Notes under the pieces: generated by a model
Database searches by the model: none
What the model saw: the letters and a program-made list of their open reading frames with translations, nothing else
Told to the model about the DNA's origin: nothing
Assembly (NCBI GenBank): GCA_022763485.1
Contig: JALEGX010000095.1
Span: 40,130-104,129, forward strand
Reading direction: 5' to 3'
Length of the DNA stretch: 64,000 nt
Source: Paracoccaceae bacterium
GTDB taxonomy: Bacteria; Pseudomonadota; Alphaproteobacteria; Rhodobacterales; Rhodobacteraceae
Made by a program: the position numbers and the translations under genes
Shown: positions 53,363-63,780 of the stretch, piece by piece
Layout: each line of letters opens with the position of its first letter
How positions within the stretch are numbered: the stretch's first letter is position 1

Positions 53363-54952
53363 TCAGTGACGGAAGTGGCGCATGCCGGTGAAGACCATCG
53401 CCAGACCTGCGTCGTTGGCGGCCTTGATCACCTCGTCATCGCGCATCGACCCGCCGGGCTGGATCACGCAGGTGCCACCAGCGGCCGCAGCTTCCAGCAG
53501 ACCGTCCGCAAACGGGAAGAACGCGTCCGATGCCACGGCGCAGCCCTTGGCCAGGCTTTCCTCCAGCCCCAGTTCGGCAGCCATGCGGCCCGCCTTGGCG
53601 GCGGCGACATTGGCGCTGTCCAGGCGGCTCATCTGACCGGCGCCTACGCCCACGGTAGCGTTGTCTTTGACATAGACGATGGCGTTGGATTTGACGTGTT
53701 TGGCCACCTTCCAGGCGAACAGCAGATCCTGCATCTGTTCCTCGGTGGGGGCCTTTTCGGTAACCACTTTCAGGTCCTCCATACCGACGTAACCCACGTC
53801 TTTGTCCTGCACCAGCAGACCACCGGCGACCTGCTTGTACGCGGTCAGCGGTGCGCGCGCATCGGGCAGACCGTCGGTCAGCAGCAAGCGCAGGTTCTTC
53901 TTGGCGGCAAAGATCTCTTTCGCTTCGTCCGACGCACCCGGTGCAATCACGACCTCGGTAAAGATCTCAACAATCTTCGCAGCGGTGTCGGCGTCCAGCG
54001 GCTGGTTCAGGGCGACGATGCCGCCAAACGCGCTGGTGCGGTCACAGTCGAACGCTTTCTGATAGGCCTCGGCCAGGGTCGCGCCCTTGGCGACGCCACA
54101 GGGGTTGGCGTGTTTGATGATCGCCACAGCCGCGGATTCGGCCGGGTCGAACTCGGCAACCAGCTCAAACGCCGCGTCGGTGTCGTTGATGTTGTTGTAG
54201 GACAGTTCCTTGCCCTGCAGCTGCACCGCAGTGGCCACACCGGGGCGGTTCGATCCATCGGTGTAGAAGGCCGCCTGCTGGTGGCTGTTCTCGCCATAAC
54301 GCAGGGTCTGCTTCAGCTCACCGGCAAAGGCGCGGCGGCGCGGGGTCGGTTCGGCGATGGCGCCCGCCATCCAGGTGGACACGGCGGCGTCATAGGCGGC
54401 GGTGCGGGCATAGGCGATCTGCGACAGGCGCTGACGAAACGCGTAAGAGGTCTGGCCGTCGTTGGCGTCCAGCTCACCCAGCAGAGCATCATAGTCTTCA
54501 ACATCGGTGACCACGTTCACGAACAGATGGTTCTTCGATGCCGCACGGATCATCGCCGGGCCGCCGATGTCGATATTCTCGATCATCTCATCATAGTCGG
54601 CACCACGCGCCAGCGCGGCCTCGAACGGATAGAGGTTCACCACCAGCAGGTCGATCGCCCCGATTCCGTGTTCGGTCATCGCCGAAACATGGGTGTCATT
54701 GTCCCGCAGGGCCAGCAGACCGCCATGCACCATCGGGTGCAGGGTCTTCACGCGGCCATCCATCATTTCCGGGAACCCCGTGACTTCGGACACATCCTTG
54801 ACGGTCAGACCGGCATCGCGCAGAGCTTTGGCGGTGCCGCCGGTCGACAACAGCTCGACCCCGCGGTCTGCAAGTGCCTTGCCCAGGTCAAGCAGCCCGG
54901 TTTTGTCTGAAACGGAAAGGAGCGCACGTCGTACGGGGTGCAGGTCGGTCAT
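53363..54952 (-). CDS. purH: AICAR transformylase/IMP cyclohydrolase
   Basis: A 529-aa bifunctional enzyme for the last two steps of IMP synthesis. The N-terminal cyclohydrolase (1-200) has [15 protein letters not shown] and [15 protein letters not shown]; the C-terminal transformylase has [14 protein letters not shown] and [11 protein letters not shown] with the catalytic Lys-His. The length matches the family. The ATG at 54952 is the family start; a longer frame reaches past it without similarity. It heads a purH-lspA-lipoprotein run. Confidence 0.97.
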   Translation of the reverse strand: MTDLHPVRRALLSVSDKTGLLDLGKALADRGVELLSTGGTAKALRDAGLTVKDVSEVTGFPEMMDGRVKTLHPMVHGGLLALRDNDTHVSAMTEHGIGAIDLLVVNLYPFEAALARGADYDEMIENIDIGGPAMIRAASKNHLFVNVVTDVEDYDALLGELDANDGQTSYAFRQRLSQIAYARTAAYDAAVSTWMAGAIAEPTPRRRAFAGELKQTLRYGENSHQQAAFYTDGSNRPGVATAVQLQGKELSYNNINDTDAAFELVAEFDPAESAAVAIIKHANPCGVAKGATLAEAYQKAFDCDRTSAFGGIVALNQPLDADTAAKIVEIFTEVVIAPGASDEAKEIFAAKKNLRLLLTDGLPDARAPLTAYKQVAGGLLVQDKDVGYVGMEDLKVVTEKAPTEEQMQDLLFAWKVAKHVKSNAIVYVKDNATVGVGAGQMSRLDSANVAAAKAGRMAAELGLEESLAKGCAVASDAFFPFADGLLEAAAAGGTCVIQPGGSMRDDEVIKAANDAGLAMVFTGMRHFRH

Positions 54953-55078
54953 GTCTGGATCCTCATTGGGTATCAACCTCTGACGCGTCGCATAAAGCAA
55001 ATGTTGGCGAGTTTGAACAGGGCACTGGCGCGCGAGTTGCCGCAACGCCGCATTCGGGGGCAAACCACGCCAAATACA

Positions 55079-56821
55079 TCAGTCCTTGAACGCCAGACCA
55101 TCACGGTTGAGATCGCGTACCGCAATCGCGGTTTCCTGCGCCTTGCTCAGCGTCCAGCGCACACGCGTGGCGTAGTCCATCGCTCGCCCGGACAGCACGA
55201 TCTGCTGTGCGGCGCGAGGTTTCAACCGCCCCTTTTCCAGATAGACGGACGGCTGCAACGACAGGCTGGAAATACCATCGTGGCGGAACACCCAGATCTC
55301 ACCGCTTTTCAGCGCCATAGAAACCGCCGCGCCGCCCAGATCCAGCGTGGCGTCCACCTCGGGGTGCAGATGCAACCGAATGTCAAAGGCGATCCCTTGC
55401 AGCGCGTTGTCATCCATCGCCTTGTCAAACGAGCGTTTGGAACCTGCGTCCATGGCAAGCAGCATGTCCTCGCCCGCCAAGCCCCTGCCATCAAAGGACA
55501 ACTCCAGCGTCCGGGCATGGGTCAGGCCGAATTCGGGCACATAGCCGTCATGCGCCCCCTGAAAGCGGTAGCCGTCGCTGATCTCGGCCTTCTCAAACGG
55601 CACGTCCTTGGGGCCGCCGACCAGTGTTTCAATCAGGCTGCCGCGATCCATGGGCGCAAGCCGCGCCAGCGAATGACCCGCCAGACAGAGTGTAGAATGT
55701 GACGGCGTGGCGCGTCCGGCCCTGCGCCAGTCCAGTCCGAATGTCTCACCCGACCCGCAGTTCACGATCAGCGGCCGTCGTCCCGATGTCAGCTCAAACG
55801 CCAATGTCGAGGCATGCGCATTGCGGGCATTCAGCCCCTGCGGCGGCAAAGCGGCATCCACCACGATCGACGTGCGCCGCGCGCCCAGCCGGGCATAGCC
55901 CATCGCCAGACCATCCGCGTGGGTCTTGATGACATGGCTGGCCGCCAGTGCGTGGTCCAGCCTGCCTTCCATGCCGCGCCCACCGCCATGGAACCGGGCC
56001 AGCCCCCCGTCCGAGTGGCGCAGGGTGCGCAGCGTCGGGGCGATTCGTTCTATGGCTTCGGTCTGTGCTGGCGGCACCCCGCGCCCGACCTCATGCAGCG
56101 CGGCAGAGGCCCAGGTCAGCAGCATGAACACATCCAGCAGCTCTTCGGGGTTGCGGGTCGGAAGGCCGCCCTGCTGATCGATCTGCTGCTCACATTCCTG
56201 CGATAGCGCGCGGACCGCCGGATCGGCCAGCTCTTCCCGCCCCTCAAGCGCCAGCCCGGCATAGATGAGGCCGGTCAGCGCTTCGAAACGCGGCAATCCC
56301 GGCGAAGCGGCGTTCCAGCGTTTGGACAGAAACCAGGCCTGTTGCGACAGGGATTTGAAGAACGCCTCGCTATGCTCAGCTTCGCAACCGCGCAACAGGA
56401 ACACCGCGTGGTTGATCCACCTGATGATGCGCCTGCCGGTCAGATCCGGCAACCAGCCGCCGCCCTTGCCGCGCCCATGCTGTTCAATCCAGCCCCAGAC
56501 CCATTTCTGGGCCTTCTCCCGCGCGCCCAGATCACCAACGGCGGCCAGATCATCCAGCCAGGCAAACCCGTGCCGTTCGGCATCAAAGGCCGCGTCCGGG
56601 GCGGTGACCTCCCACAGCCCGGTGTCCTGCGATTCGACCAGATATCCGGCAAACAGCAGATTGCCCGCAACCAGCTGGCGACCACGCGCAAAGCTGCCGA
56701 TGGTTCGGGGCTCTGGTTGAGACACAAAGCCCTTCGCACCCGGCTGACGACGGGCGCGGCGCGCATAGTAAGAATTCAACCAACGTGTTTTTCGACCAAC
56801 GATGATATCGGGAGTGGTCAT
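55079..56821 (-). CDS. Heparinase II/III-family protein
   Basis: A 580-aa protein with an alpha-toroid N-terminal part (about 40-300, Trp-rich: WVWGWIEQHGRGKGGGWLPDLTGRRIIRWINHAVFLL) and a beta-sandwich C-terminal heparinase II/III domain (about 310-570, IVVDAALPPQGLNARNAHASTLAFELTSGRRPLIVNCGSG region with likely His and Tyr residues). No signal peptide is obvious. Many alphaproteobacteria carry such a gene beside purH and rsmB; the polysaccharide or cell-wall substrate is not established. Confidence 0.85.
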   Translation of the reverse strand: MTTPDIIVGRKTRWLNSYYARRARRQPGAKGFVSQPEPRTIGSFARGRQLVAGNLLFAGYLVESQDTGLWEVTAPDAAFDAERHGFAWLDDLAAVGDLGAREKAQKWVWGWIEQHGRGKGGGWLPDLTGRRIIRWINHAVFLLRGCEAEHSEAFFKSLSQQAWFLSKRWNAASPGLPRFEALTGLIYAGLALEGREELADPAVRALSQECEQQIDQQGGLPTRNPEELLDVFMLLTWASAALHEVGRGVPPAQTEAIERIAPTLRTLRHSDGGLARFHGGGRGMEGRLDHALAASHVIKTHADGLAMGYARLGARRTSIVVDAALPPQGLNARNAHASTLAFELTSGRRPLIVNCGSGETFGLDWRRAGRATPSHSTLCLAGHSLARLAPMDRGSLIETLVGGPKDVPFEKAEISDGYRFQGAHDGYVPEFGLTHARTLELSFDGRGLAGEDMLLAMDAGSKRSFDKAMDDNALQGIAFDIRLHLHPEVDATLDLGGAAVSMALKSGEIWVFRHDGISSLSLQPSVYLEKGRLKPRAAQQIVLSGRAMDYATRVRWTLSKAQETAIAVRDLNRDGLAFKD

Positions 56822-56903
56822 GCTCTCTGCCTCATACGCTCTGCCAAGCGTTTTCGCGAAGCATAGCCTGCCCGGACCAACGAGTCACCGAAGAATGGTG
56901 AGA

Positions 56904-58169
56904 TCAGGCGACCTTGCGCAGACACGCGACGTAAAAGCCGTCCATCCCGCCCTGATCGGGCCAGTAATCGGGCCGCAACCGCAGACCGCCTTCTTCGGTG
57001 ATCCACGCCGGATCCACCCCTGGCAGATCCAGCGCAGCGCGGTCCACCTGCATGTCTTCGAACATGTCCAGCGCTTCTTCGATCTGGCATTCACCTTCGT
57101 CCGGCAGCAGCGAACAGGTGCAGAAGACCAGCCGCCCGCCCGGGTTCACCAGTGACCACGCATGGGCCAGCATCTGCGCCTGCAGCTCGATCAGCTCACC
57201 GAATTCCGAGCCGTCTTTGGCGTGGGGCAAATCCGGGTGACGGCGAATCGTTCCGGTTGCGGAACAGGGCGCATCCAGCAGCACGGCATCATATTGCCCC
57301 TCGTGTTCCAGCGCGTCGCCCGCTTGGATCTGAGCTTTCAGCCCTGTCCGCTCCAGATTCTGACGAACCCGCTGCAACCGGTTTTCCGACAGGTCCAGCG
57401 CGGTCACATGGGCCCCCGCGGCCGCCATTTGCATCGTCTTGCCGCCGGGCGCGGCACAGAGGTCCAGCACCGTTTCCCCGGATTGCGCGTTTAGCACCCG
57501 TGCCGGGATCGCGGCGGCGACGTCCTGCACCCACCAGTCACCCTGCTCATACCCGGCCAGGGCAGATACCTGCCCCGCATCGATCACCCGCTGTCCCCCG
57601 GTCGGCAAGGAAGTGCCGCCCAGCGCTGACAGATCGGCCCCCGGTTTGCCGGTGATGTCCAGCGGCGCGCCCTTGAAGTGGGCCGCTTCCATGCCCGCGA
57701 CGGCCTTTGCCCCCCAGGCCTGAACCAGTGGCGCCCGCAGCCATTTGGGCAGCCGCGGATCGCGCAGTTTGTCCCATTCCGTCGGCAGGTCCTGCACCAC
57801 CTTGCGCAACACCGCATTGACCAGCCCCTTGAGCTTGCCGTGGCGGCGGTGACGGCCCACAAGCTCCACCATCGAGTTGACGACACCGTGGCTGGCCTCG
57901 CCGTGGGCCAGTTCAACCGCGCCCACACGCAGGGCGTTGTGCACGGTCAGAGGCGGGGCCTTGCGCAGGTGGCGCTGCAAAATACGGTCGGCACGTTCCA
58001 ACGCGCGCAATGTCTGAACCGCCAATCGCTGTGCGCGGGCACGGTCTTCCACGTCCAGATGCTCCAGCGCGCCAGCGTTCAGGCATTCAGACAACAGGCG
58101 TCCTTCGCCCAGAACCTGATCCAGCAGATAGACGGCGCTGCGGCGGGCCTGGGTTGCGGACTGGGACAT
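56904..58169 (-). CDS. rsmB: 16S rRNA m5C methyltransferase, RsmB family
   Basis: A 421-aa SAM-dependent RNA methyltransferase. The N-terminal NusB-like RNA-binding domain (about 1-140) is followed by a Rossmann methyltransferase: VLDLCAAPGGKTMQMA (SAM site), ALDLSENRL, DAPCSATGTIRRHPD (first Cys) and FCTCSLLPDEGE (nucleophile Cys). This gives the Sun/RsmB layout, methylating C967 of 16S rRNA in E. coli. It lies 82 bases before the heparinase-family gene on the same strand. Confidence 0.92.
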   Translation of the reverse strand: MSQSATQARRSAVYLLDQVLGEGRLLSECLNAGALEHLDVEDRARAQRLAVQTLRALERADRILQRHLRKAPPLTVHNALRVGAVELAHGEASHGVVNSMVELVGRHRRHGKLKGLVNAVLRKVVQDLPTEWDKLRDPRLPKWLRAPLVQAWGAKAVAGMEAAHFKGAPLDITGKPGADLSALGGTSLPTGGQRVIDAGQVSALAGYEQGDWWVQDVAAAIPARVLNAQSGETVLDLCAAPGGKTMQMAAAGAHVTALDLSENRLQRVRQNLERTGLKAQIQAGDALEHEGQYDAVLLDAPCSATGTIRRHPDLPHAKDGSEFGELIELQAQMLAHAWSLVNPGGRLVFCTCSLLPDEGECQIEEALDMFEDMQVDRAALDLPGVDPAWITEEGGLRLRPDYWPDQGGMDGFYVACLRKVA

Positions 58170-58237
58170 TTTCTCACCCTACCTTGTTCCTGTGGGACAG
58201 GGGCGTATATCATGACCGCAGCATAAAGGAACCCGCG

Positions 58238-58429
58238 ATGAGCGATCAGCCCGGCGACACCGCCAAAGATCTCCCTCCTGCCGCGCTCAGGGCGCTGGCC
58301 GAAGCCGAAGAGCGGCGCAAGGCACAGGCCGATGCCGCCCCGGCGCCCAAGGAATACGGCGGACGCGATGGTCTGGACCCCGCGCGCTATGGGGATTGGG
58401 AAAAGAAAGGCATCGCGATCGACTTCTGA
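58238..58429 (+). CDS. DUF1674 protein (SDHAF4 family, succinate dehydrogenase assembly)
   Basis: A 63-aa soluble protein: Ala/Glu-rich N-terminus, then the family signature KEYGGRDGLDPARYGDWEKKG ending IAIDF. DUF1674 is the bacterial counterpart of mitochondrial SDHAF4, which helps load FAD-bearing SdhA into complex II. AAAGGA lies 8 bases before the ATG at 58238. It is divergent from rsmB. sdh genes are not in this window. Confidence 0.88.
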   Translation: MSDQPGDTAKDLPPAALRALAEAEERRKAQADAAPAPKEYGGRDGLDPARYGDWEKKGIAIDF

Positions 58430-58450
58430 TCGCTGTCAAACGCTGTTCCC

Positions 58451-58783
58451 ATGATTATCGAGATCCGTCGATACACCCTGCACCCCGGCCGTCGCGAAGA
58501 CTTCATCCGCTTCTTCGAAACCGTCAACCGCCCGGCGCTGCGTCAGGCGGGGATGCAGGTCTTCGGACCGATGCGGGACATGGAAGATCCCGACAAGGTG
58601 CATTGGATGCGAGCCTTCGACACCGAAGACGCCCGCCAGCGCATCAAGGATGCCTTCTATGACGGCCCGGTCTGGGCCGAAGAGGTTGAACCCATCGTCA
58701 TGCCGATGATTGCCCATTTCGAGGCAACCGTGGTGTCCACCACCGAAGGGTTCGAAGGGTTCGCCGGAACCCCTGCGCTCTGA
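58451..58783 (+). CDS. NIPSNAP-family protein
   Basis: A 110-aa protein of the NIPSNAP ferredoxin-like fold: MIIEIRRYTLHPGRREDFIRFFE at the start, then GMQVFGPMRDMEDPDKVHWMRAFD in the core. Family members form dimeric alpha/beta barrels; biochemical roles are mostly unknown. It begins 21 bases after the SDHAF4 gene on the same strand and ends directly against dapB, which is convergent. Confidence 0.85.
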   Translation: MIIEIRRYTLHPGRREDFIRFFETVNRPALRQAGMQVFGPMRDMEDPDKVHWMRAFDTEDARQRIKDAFYDGPVWAEEVEPIVMPMIAHFEATVVSTTEGFEGFAGTPAL

Positions 58784-59593
58784 TCAGAGCCCCAGAACAT
58801 CCACCATGTCATATTCGCCGGGGGCCTTGCCCTGCCCCCAGAGCGCGGCCTTCAGGGCACCGCGCGCAAAGATCGCACGATCTGTCGCCATGTGACGCAG
58901 GACAATCCGCTCACCCGCAGCGGCGAACAACACGTCATGTTCCCCCACGATGTCGCCGCCCCGGATAGCGGTGAAACCAATATCGCCGCGTTTGCGCGCG
59001 CCGGTGATTCCGTCCCGCGCGCGGTCGGCCACATCCTTCAGCTCCACCCCACGGCCCTCGGCCGCAGCTTCGCCCAGCATCAGCGCCGTGCCAGAGGGGG
59101 CGTCGACCTTGTGGTGATGGTGCGCTTCGATCACTTCGATGTCGAAATCTTCGTCCAGCGCAGCGGCAACCTTCTTGGTCAGCTGCACCAGCAGGTTGAC
59201 GCCCAGGCTCATGTTGCCGGCCCGGACCAGAACAGCATGGCGCGCCGCAGGTGCCAGCGCGGCGATCTGTTCGTCGGTCATGCCGGTGGTTCCGATGACG
59301 TGAACCGCACGGGCCTGCGCCGCAAGCTCGGCAAACTGCAAGGTGGCCTCGGGCGCGGTGAAATCGATCACCGCCTGCGCCTTGGAAAACGCCTCCAGCG
59401 CGTCATCGGTGGCCACGACGCCAACCTCTGCACCGCCCATCGCAACGCCGACATCCTGGCCGACCCAAGGGTGTCCGCTGCGCTCCACCGCGCCGACAAG
59501 CGTGGCCTGATCGCTGTCCAGCACCGTCTTGATCAGCATCTGTCCCATACGGCCCGATGCCCCGGTAATCACGATCCCTGGCTTGTGCGTCAT
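58784..59593 (-). CDS. dapB: 4-Hydroxy-tetrahydrodipicolinate reductase
   Basis: A 269-aa NAD(P)H-dependent reductase of lysine/diaminopimelate biosynthesis. The nucleotide-binding motif is [12 protein letters not shown]; the signature and active site [20 protein letters not shown] (with the catalytic His/Lys) lies near residue 155, and NMSLGVNLL near 125. The length is normal. Stop and the convergent NIPSNAP stop are back to back. The operon partner, if any, is not in the window. Confidence 0.96.
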   Translation of the reverse strand: MTHKPGIVITGASGRMGQMLIKTVLDSDQATLVGAVERSGHPWVGQDVGVAMGGAEVGVVATDDALEAFSKAQAVIDFTAPEATLQFAELAAQARAVHVIGTTGMTDEQIAALAPAARHAVLVRAGNMSLGVNLLVQLTKKVAAALDEDFDIEVIEAHHHHKVDAPSGTALMLGEAAAEGRGVELKDVADRARDGITGARKRGDIGFTAIRGGDIVGEHDVLFAAAGERIVLRHMATDRAIFARGALKAALWGQGKAPGEYDMVDVLGL

Positions 59594-59680
59594 CTCTGCG
59601 GCTCCTTTTGCATAGCGGGTTTTGTCCTAGCGGTTTGTGCAGCGCTTGGCAAAGGGGCTGTTTCGGCATAGATCACGCCT

Positions 59681-60076
59681 ATGGCAAAGAACAAATTCCA
59701 TGATGGTCCCGGTCCGTCGCAGCGTCAGCTGCGGGTGGGCGAACTTATCCGGCGCACCTTGTCCGAGGTCCTGGCCCGTGGCGATGTCCACGATCCGGAT
59801 CTCAACCGCATGTCCATCACCGTGGGCGAAGTCCGTACCTCTCCTGATCTGAAAATCGCCACGGCCTATGTGCTGCCGCTTGGCGGGCGCGGACAGGAAG
59901 ACGTGTTGAAGCTGCTGGCCCGCAACAAGGGTGAGCTGCGCCGCGTGATCGGCAAGAAGCTGGGGCTCAAGTTCTCACCCGATCTGCGGTTCCGGCTGGA
60001 CGAAACCTTTGACCGCCTGGATGACACCCGCCGCATGTTCGATCAGGACGCGGTGCGAAAGGATCTGGACGAGTGA
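59681..60076 (+). CDS. rbfA: 30S ribosome-binding factor A
   Basis: A 131-aa cold-shock and 30S maturation factor with a KH-like fold: [42 protein letters not shown] and [22 protein letters not shown]. It is divergent from dapB (87-base gap). The glycosidase-family gene that follows overlaps it by 4 bases (GTGA), and truB is next on the same strand, a common rbfA-truB-rpsO neighbourhood. Confidence 0.95.
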   Translation: MAKNKFHDGPGPSQRQLRVGELIRRTLSEVLARGDVHDPDLNRMSITVGEVRTSPDLKIATAYVLPLGGRGQEDVLKLLARNKGELRRVIGKKLGLKFSPDLRFRLDETFDRLDDTRRMFDQDAVRKDLDE

Positions 60077-60801
60077 TCCGACTGCTGGCGGCCATATGCC
60101 TGGTCTGGGTCGCCAGTCACGCCGCTGCGGTTGAATGCGGCGATATCACCTATGACGGCAACCGATACGCCGTGTGCGAAGTCGATGCTGCCAACCAGGA
60201 CCTGCGCCTGTTCCTGCGGGACGAAAATGAAGCCGTCATCGGTCATTTCTCCCGCCTTGGGCAGATGCTTGCACAAACCGGTCAGTCGCTCAGCTTTGCG
60301 ATGAACGCGGGCATGTATCATTCGGATCGCAGCCCGGTCGGGCATTACGTCGAAGACAGCATCGAAGAGATGCGGGTTGTGCCAAACGCCGGTCCCGGCA
60401 ATTTCGGCCTGTTGCCCAATGGCATTTTCTGCATTCGGGACGCGCGCGCCGACGTAATCGAGACCCGCACCTTCCTGAAGCGCGCGCCTGAATGCACCCA
60501 CGCCACCCAATCCGGTCCGATGCTAGTGATCGACGGGGCCTTGCATCCGCGGTTCCTGGCTGATTCGACCTCGCGCTATGTGCGAAACGGTGTGGGCACC
60601 AGCGCAGATGGATCGCGTGCTGTCTTTGTCATCTCACGCAACGCAGTGACATTTCATGACTTCGGCAGCTTGTTTCGGGACCATCTGAAGCTGCCCAACG
60701 CGCTCTATTTCGACGGAAATGTCTCTCGCCTCTATGCGCCGTCGATCAACCGCAACGACCCCGGCTTTCGCATGGGGCCGATCGTGGGCGTGGTTGAATA
60801 G
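60073..60801 (+). CDS. Phosphodiester glycosidase (NAGPA/DUF2233) family protein
   Basis: A 242-aa exported protein: signal peptide (about residues 1-19, ending AAA), then the DUF2233 fold with [45 protein letters not shown] and [15 protein letters not shown]. Family members cleave phosphodiester-linked sugars (uncovering enzyme relatives). It starts at GTG, overlapping the rbfA stop. The link to ribosome maturation is positional only. Confidence 0.85.
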   Translation: MIRLLAAICLVWVASHAAAVECGDITYDGNRYAVCEVDAANQDLRLFLRDENEAVIGHFSRLGQMLAQTGQSLSFAMNAGMYHSDRSPVGHYVEDSIEEMRVVPNAGPGNFGLLPNGIFCIRDARADVIETRTFLKRAPECTHATQSGPMLVIDGALHPRFLADSTSRYVRNGVGTSADGSRAVFVISRNAVTFHDFGSLFRDHLKLPNALYFDGNVSRLYAPSINRNDPGFRMGPIVGVVE

Positions 60802-60815
60802 ACCCTTCTGCGGAA

Positions 60816-60844
60816 TTGACAGACCATCCCTGGTCGGGTAGGTC
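60816..60844 (+). promoter_or_regulatory. Possible promoter of truB with a dyad in the spacer
   Basis: A perfect TTGACA (60816-60821) is followed after 17 bases by TAGGTC (60839-60844), a weak -10. The spacer contains the dyad GACCA-TCCC-TGGTC (60822-60835). It would let truB be expressed apart from rbfA. Confidence 0.4.
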
Positions 60845-60874
60845 GCGCGCCTCATCCAAATTTCGAGGGGTCTC

Positions 60875-61789
60875 ATGGGACGCAAACGCAAAGGGCGCGA
60901 TATTTCCGGCTGGCTGGTTGTCGACAAACCGGCGGGGATGACCTCGACCGCGGTGGTCAACAAGGTGCGTTGGGCGTTCAATGCCAACAAGGCAGGCCAC
61001 GCGGGCACCCTGGATCCCGAAGCCACCGGCGTTCTGGCGGTGGCCCTGGGTGAGGCGACCAAAACCGTTCCCTATATCACCGACGCGCTGAAGGCCTATA
61101 CCTTCACCGTTCGGCTGGGTCAGGCCACCAACACCGACGACGCCGAAGGCGAAGTGATCGCGGAGAGCGCAGAGCGTCCCACGGACGAACAGATCAAGGA
61201 CGCGCTGCTGCCCTTCCTGGGTGACATCATGCAGGTTCCGCCCAAGTTTTCGGCCGTGAAGATCGACGGACAGCGCGCCTACAAACTGGCCCGTGACGGC
61301 GAGGACGTAGAAATCGCCGCGCGCCCGCTCTGGGTCGAAGAGCTTGTGATGCTGGACCGTCCGGACGCGGACCACGTGGTGCTGGAAATGACCTGTGGCA
61401 AAGGCGGCTACGTCCGTTCCATCGCGCGGGATCTGGGCGCAGCGCTTGGATGCCACGGGCACGTCAAGGAACTGCGCCGCATCTGGTCCGGCCCCTTCGA
61501 AGTCGAGGACGGGCTGGAATGGAGCAAGCTGGAAGAGATGGCCCGCACGCCCGAGCTGGATGACCACCTGCGGCCGCTGGAAGAAGGGCTTGCCGATCTT
61601 CCCGAGCTGAAATGCCAGCCCGAAGGCGCGGTGCGCCTGCGCAATGGCAACCCGGGCATGGTCCTGCCGTCCAATGATGTGGAATACGGCGACGAGGCCT
61701 GGGCCTCGCAGGACGGTCAGGCGGTTGCGGTCGGGATCTACAAATCCGGCGAGCTGCACCCCTCCCGTGTCTTTGTCCGGCAGGACTGA
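60875..61789 (+). CDS. truB: tRNA pseudouridine(55) synthase
   Basis: A 304-aa enzyme that makes pseudouridine 55 in the T-loop of tRNAs. The catalytic Asp is in [15 protein letters not shown] (near residue 50). Other family segments are [23 protein letters not shown] [16 protein letters not shown] and [19 protein letters not shown]-terminal PUA-like part follows. It is 73 bases after the glycosidase gene. Confidence 0.95.
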   Translation: MGRKRKGRDISGWLVVDKPAGMTSTAVVNKVRWAFNANKAGHAGTLDPEATGVLAVALGEATKTVPYITDALKAYTFTVRLGQATNTDDAEGEVIAESAERPTDEQIKDALLPFLGDIMQVPPKFSAVKIDGQRAYKLARDGEDVEIAARPLWVEELVMLDRPDADHVVLEMTCGKGGYVRSIARDLGAALGCHGHVKELRRIWSGPFEVEDGLEWSKLEEMARTPELDDHLRPLEEGLADLPELKCQPEGAVRLRNGNPGMVLPSNDVEYGDEAWASQDGQAVAVGIYKSGELHPSRVFVRQD

Positions 61790-61841
61790 TCCCTGCCCCC
61801 ACATGGTGGCCGTCATGGGCGCGGCGTGGTAAGTCAGGCCC

Positions 61842-62354
61842 ATGATCACACGGACCTTCACCAAGGATGACGCGCCTTCGGTCGCGACCTATTCGGATTG
61901 CGAACGCTATCGCTATTCCCTGACCCGCACCTGGGATCCCGAGGGGCGTCGGCTGTTGTTCGTGATGCTCAATCCGTCCAAGGCGACCGAGGTCCAGAAC
62001 GACCCAACCATCGAACGCTGTGAACGGCGTGCCCGTGCCCTGGGCTTTGGGGCGTTTTGCGCGACCAACATCTTTGCCTGGCGTGAAACCGAGCCGCGCC
62101 TGATGAAACAGGCCAAGGACCCGGTCGGGCCGGACAATGATGCCGCCCTTCGCGACGGGGCCGATTGGGCCGACATGGTGCTGGGGGCCTGGGGCGCGCA
62201 TGGCGATCATCTGGACCAGGGACGCAAGACAGAAAGCCTGCTGCGTGACATCGGAGCGCCGCTTTATCACCTTGGGCTGACCAAGCAGGGGCATCCCCGC
62301 CATCCGCTCTATATCTCGTACGCCACCCAACCTATGGCCTGGGCAAAGCGTTAA
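61842..62354 (+). CDS. DUF1643-family protein
   Basis: A 170-aa protein with the DUF1643 pattern: YRYSLTRTWDPEGRRLLFVMLNPSKATEVQNDPTIERC, then CATNIFAWRETEP and GAWGAHG near residue 125. The fold and role are unknown; members occur in bacteria and phages. It starts 52 bases after truB on the same strand, and a separate promoter follows it. Confidence 0.82.
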   Translation: MITRTFTKDDAPSVATYSDCERYRYSLTRTWDPEGRRLLFVMLNPSKATEVQNDPTIERCERRARALGFGAFCATNIFAWRETEPRLMKQAKDPVGPDNDAALRDGADWADMVLGAWGAHGDHLDQGRKTESLLRDIGAPLYHLGLTKQGHPRHPLYISYATQPMAWAKR

Positions 62355-62373
62355 CCCTTTTCTCCGTTTGGCT

Positions 62374-62402
62374 TTGACCACGGAACATCCCGTGAACATA
62401 CT
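62374..62402 (+). promoter_or_regulatory. Promoter of the RTX-repeat gene with operator-like dyad
   Basis: TTGACC (62374-62379), 17 bases, CATACT (62397-62402). CACGG (62379-62383) and CCGTG (62390-62394) form an inverted repeat inside the spacer, a good position for a repressor or MerR-like activator. Confidence 0.45.
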
Positions 62403-62432
62403 GCATGCGGTGGGTGCGTGGAGTGGTGAAAG

Positions 62433-63617
62433 ATGTTTTGGCTGGCTGGAGTGCTGGGCCTGATGGCCGTTGGGGGCATGGCGTTTGTCGGATTCGACGA
62501 AAGCGATGATCAGGAGGAGGATTCGCAACCGCAGGAGGACACCATACCCGTCCCCCGCAGCGATGACAGCTCCGTCGCCGATATCCTGACCCATGTGAAC
62601 CCACCCCCCGTATCGCCCATCACTTCACCGACATTGCCCGATCTTCCGCAGGACGACGCGGCACAGGACCCCGATGATGCGGCTGATGCCCTGCCTGCCC
62701 TGATCGCGGCGGACCCGGTGCTGAATCTCGAACCGGAACCAGAACAAGAGCCAGAAGACATGGGCCCCAATGGGCTGCACTTGATGGGCAATGAGGCGGA
62801 CAACATCCTGGTGGGCAGCGACGGTGCAGATCAGATCGATGGCGCGGCCGGGAATGACGAAATCGGCGGGTACGACGGAGACGACCTGCTGTCAGGTGGG
62901 GCGGGGCGCGACGATCTGTTTGGGGACGATGGGCAGGACACTTTGTCCGGCGGCACGGATGAGGACACGCTGAGTGGCGGATCGCAAGATGACAGTCTGT
63001 ACGGTGGAGCGGGCGATGATTCCCTTTTCGGCCAGAACCACGATGACACGCTCTTTGGCGAGGACGGCAATGACACTCTACGGGGCGGTGAGGGCAACGA
63101 TTCGCTGGATGGTGGGGACGGCGACGATGCCCTGAACGGCGACTCCGGCGCGGATACCCTGCACGGCGGTTTCGGAGAAGACACATTGCAGGGCGGGGCC
63201 GGAGGGGACCTGTTGTGGGGCGTCGACCCGGATCCCAACGCGGAGATCGAGACAACCCGCGACTACCTGAACGGCGCAAGCGGACAGGACACGATCATCG
63301 CCGGGGCCGGTGACGTGGTCTCTACCGGGGCTGATGCGGATCTGGTGCTTCTGGGCGACTGGATCGCCGAAGGGGAGCCCGCAGCGATCATGGATTTTGA
63401 TCAGGCACAGGATGAACTGGCCGTTCTGTGGGATTTCGAAACCAACGCGGACCCCTGGATTGAGCTGCTGGATGATCAGGATCAGGCGGGCACCAAATTG
63501 TTGCTGGTGGACGGCGTGACCTATGCCCGGATACATGGTGGCGACGGCTTGAGCGTCGAAGACATCCTGGTGATCGATGCGCCGGACCCTGCGCAGGCGG
63601 TTTCTCGCTCCGCCTGA
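62433..63617 (+). CDS. Membrane-anchored RTX calcium-binding repeat protein
   Basis: A 394-aa acidic protein. A hydrophobic N-terminal helix (residues 1-20) is followed by an Asp/Glu/Pro-rich linker (about 22-112), about 15 RTX nonapeptides of GGxGxDxL type (about 120-270, e.g. LSGGAGRDDLFGDDGQDTLS), and a C-terminal domain (about 280-385). No type I secretion partner is nearby. Such repeats bind calcium and fold outside the cell. The N-terminal helix suggests anchoring or Sec export instead of haemolysin-type secretion. Confidence 0.8.
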   Translation: MFWLAGVLGLMAVGGMAFVGFDESDDQEEDSQPQEDTIPVPRSDDSSVADILTHVNPPPVSPITSPTLPDLPQDDAAQDPDDAADALPALIAADPVLNLEPEPEQEPEDMGPNGLHLMGNEADNILVGSDGADQIDGAAGNDEIGGYDGDDLLSGGAGRDDLFGDDGQDTLSGGTDEDTLSGGSQDDSLYGGAGDDSLFGQNHDDTLFGEDGNDTLRGGEGNDSLDGGDGDDALNGDSGADTLHGGFGEDTLQGGAGGDLLWGVDPDPNAEIETTRDYLNGASGQDTIIAGAGDVVSTGADADLVLLGDWIAEGEPAAIMDFDQAQDELAVLWDFETNADPWIELLDDQDQAGTKLLLVDGVTYARIHGGDGLSVEDILVIDAPDPAQAVSRSA

Positions 63618-63647
63618 GTCCGCCTGATCCGCCTTGGAAACGGGGCT

Positions 63648-63675
63648 TTGCCTTTACCCCAAAATTCGCTATACG
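63648..63675 (+). promoter_or_regulatory. Probable rpsO promoter
   Basis: TTGCCT (63648-63653), 16 bases, TATACG (63670-63675), giving a leader of about 100 bases before rpsO. The leader could house the known kind of S15 feedback site, but I did not identify its structure. Confidence 0.5.
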
Positions 63676-63780
63676 CGCGCATCCGGTTGGGGAATCATTC
63701 TCTGCCGGGTTTCTCCATGGGCCTGTGCTGGACGACATCCCGGCCTGCGCCATTCACTCCAACCTGTAAAGGAGACCCCG

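Noticed and set aside
62433..63617. Haemolysin-type toxin
   Set aside because: No toxin domain, no C-terminal type I secretion context and no hly-like genes; only calcium-binding repeats are supported.
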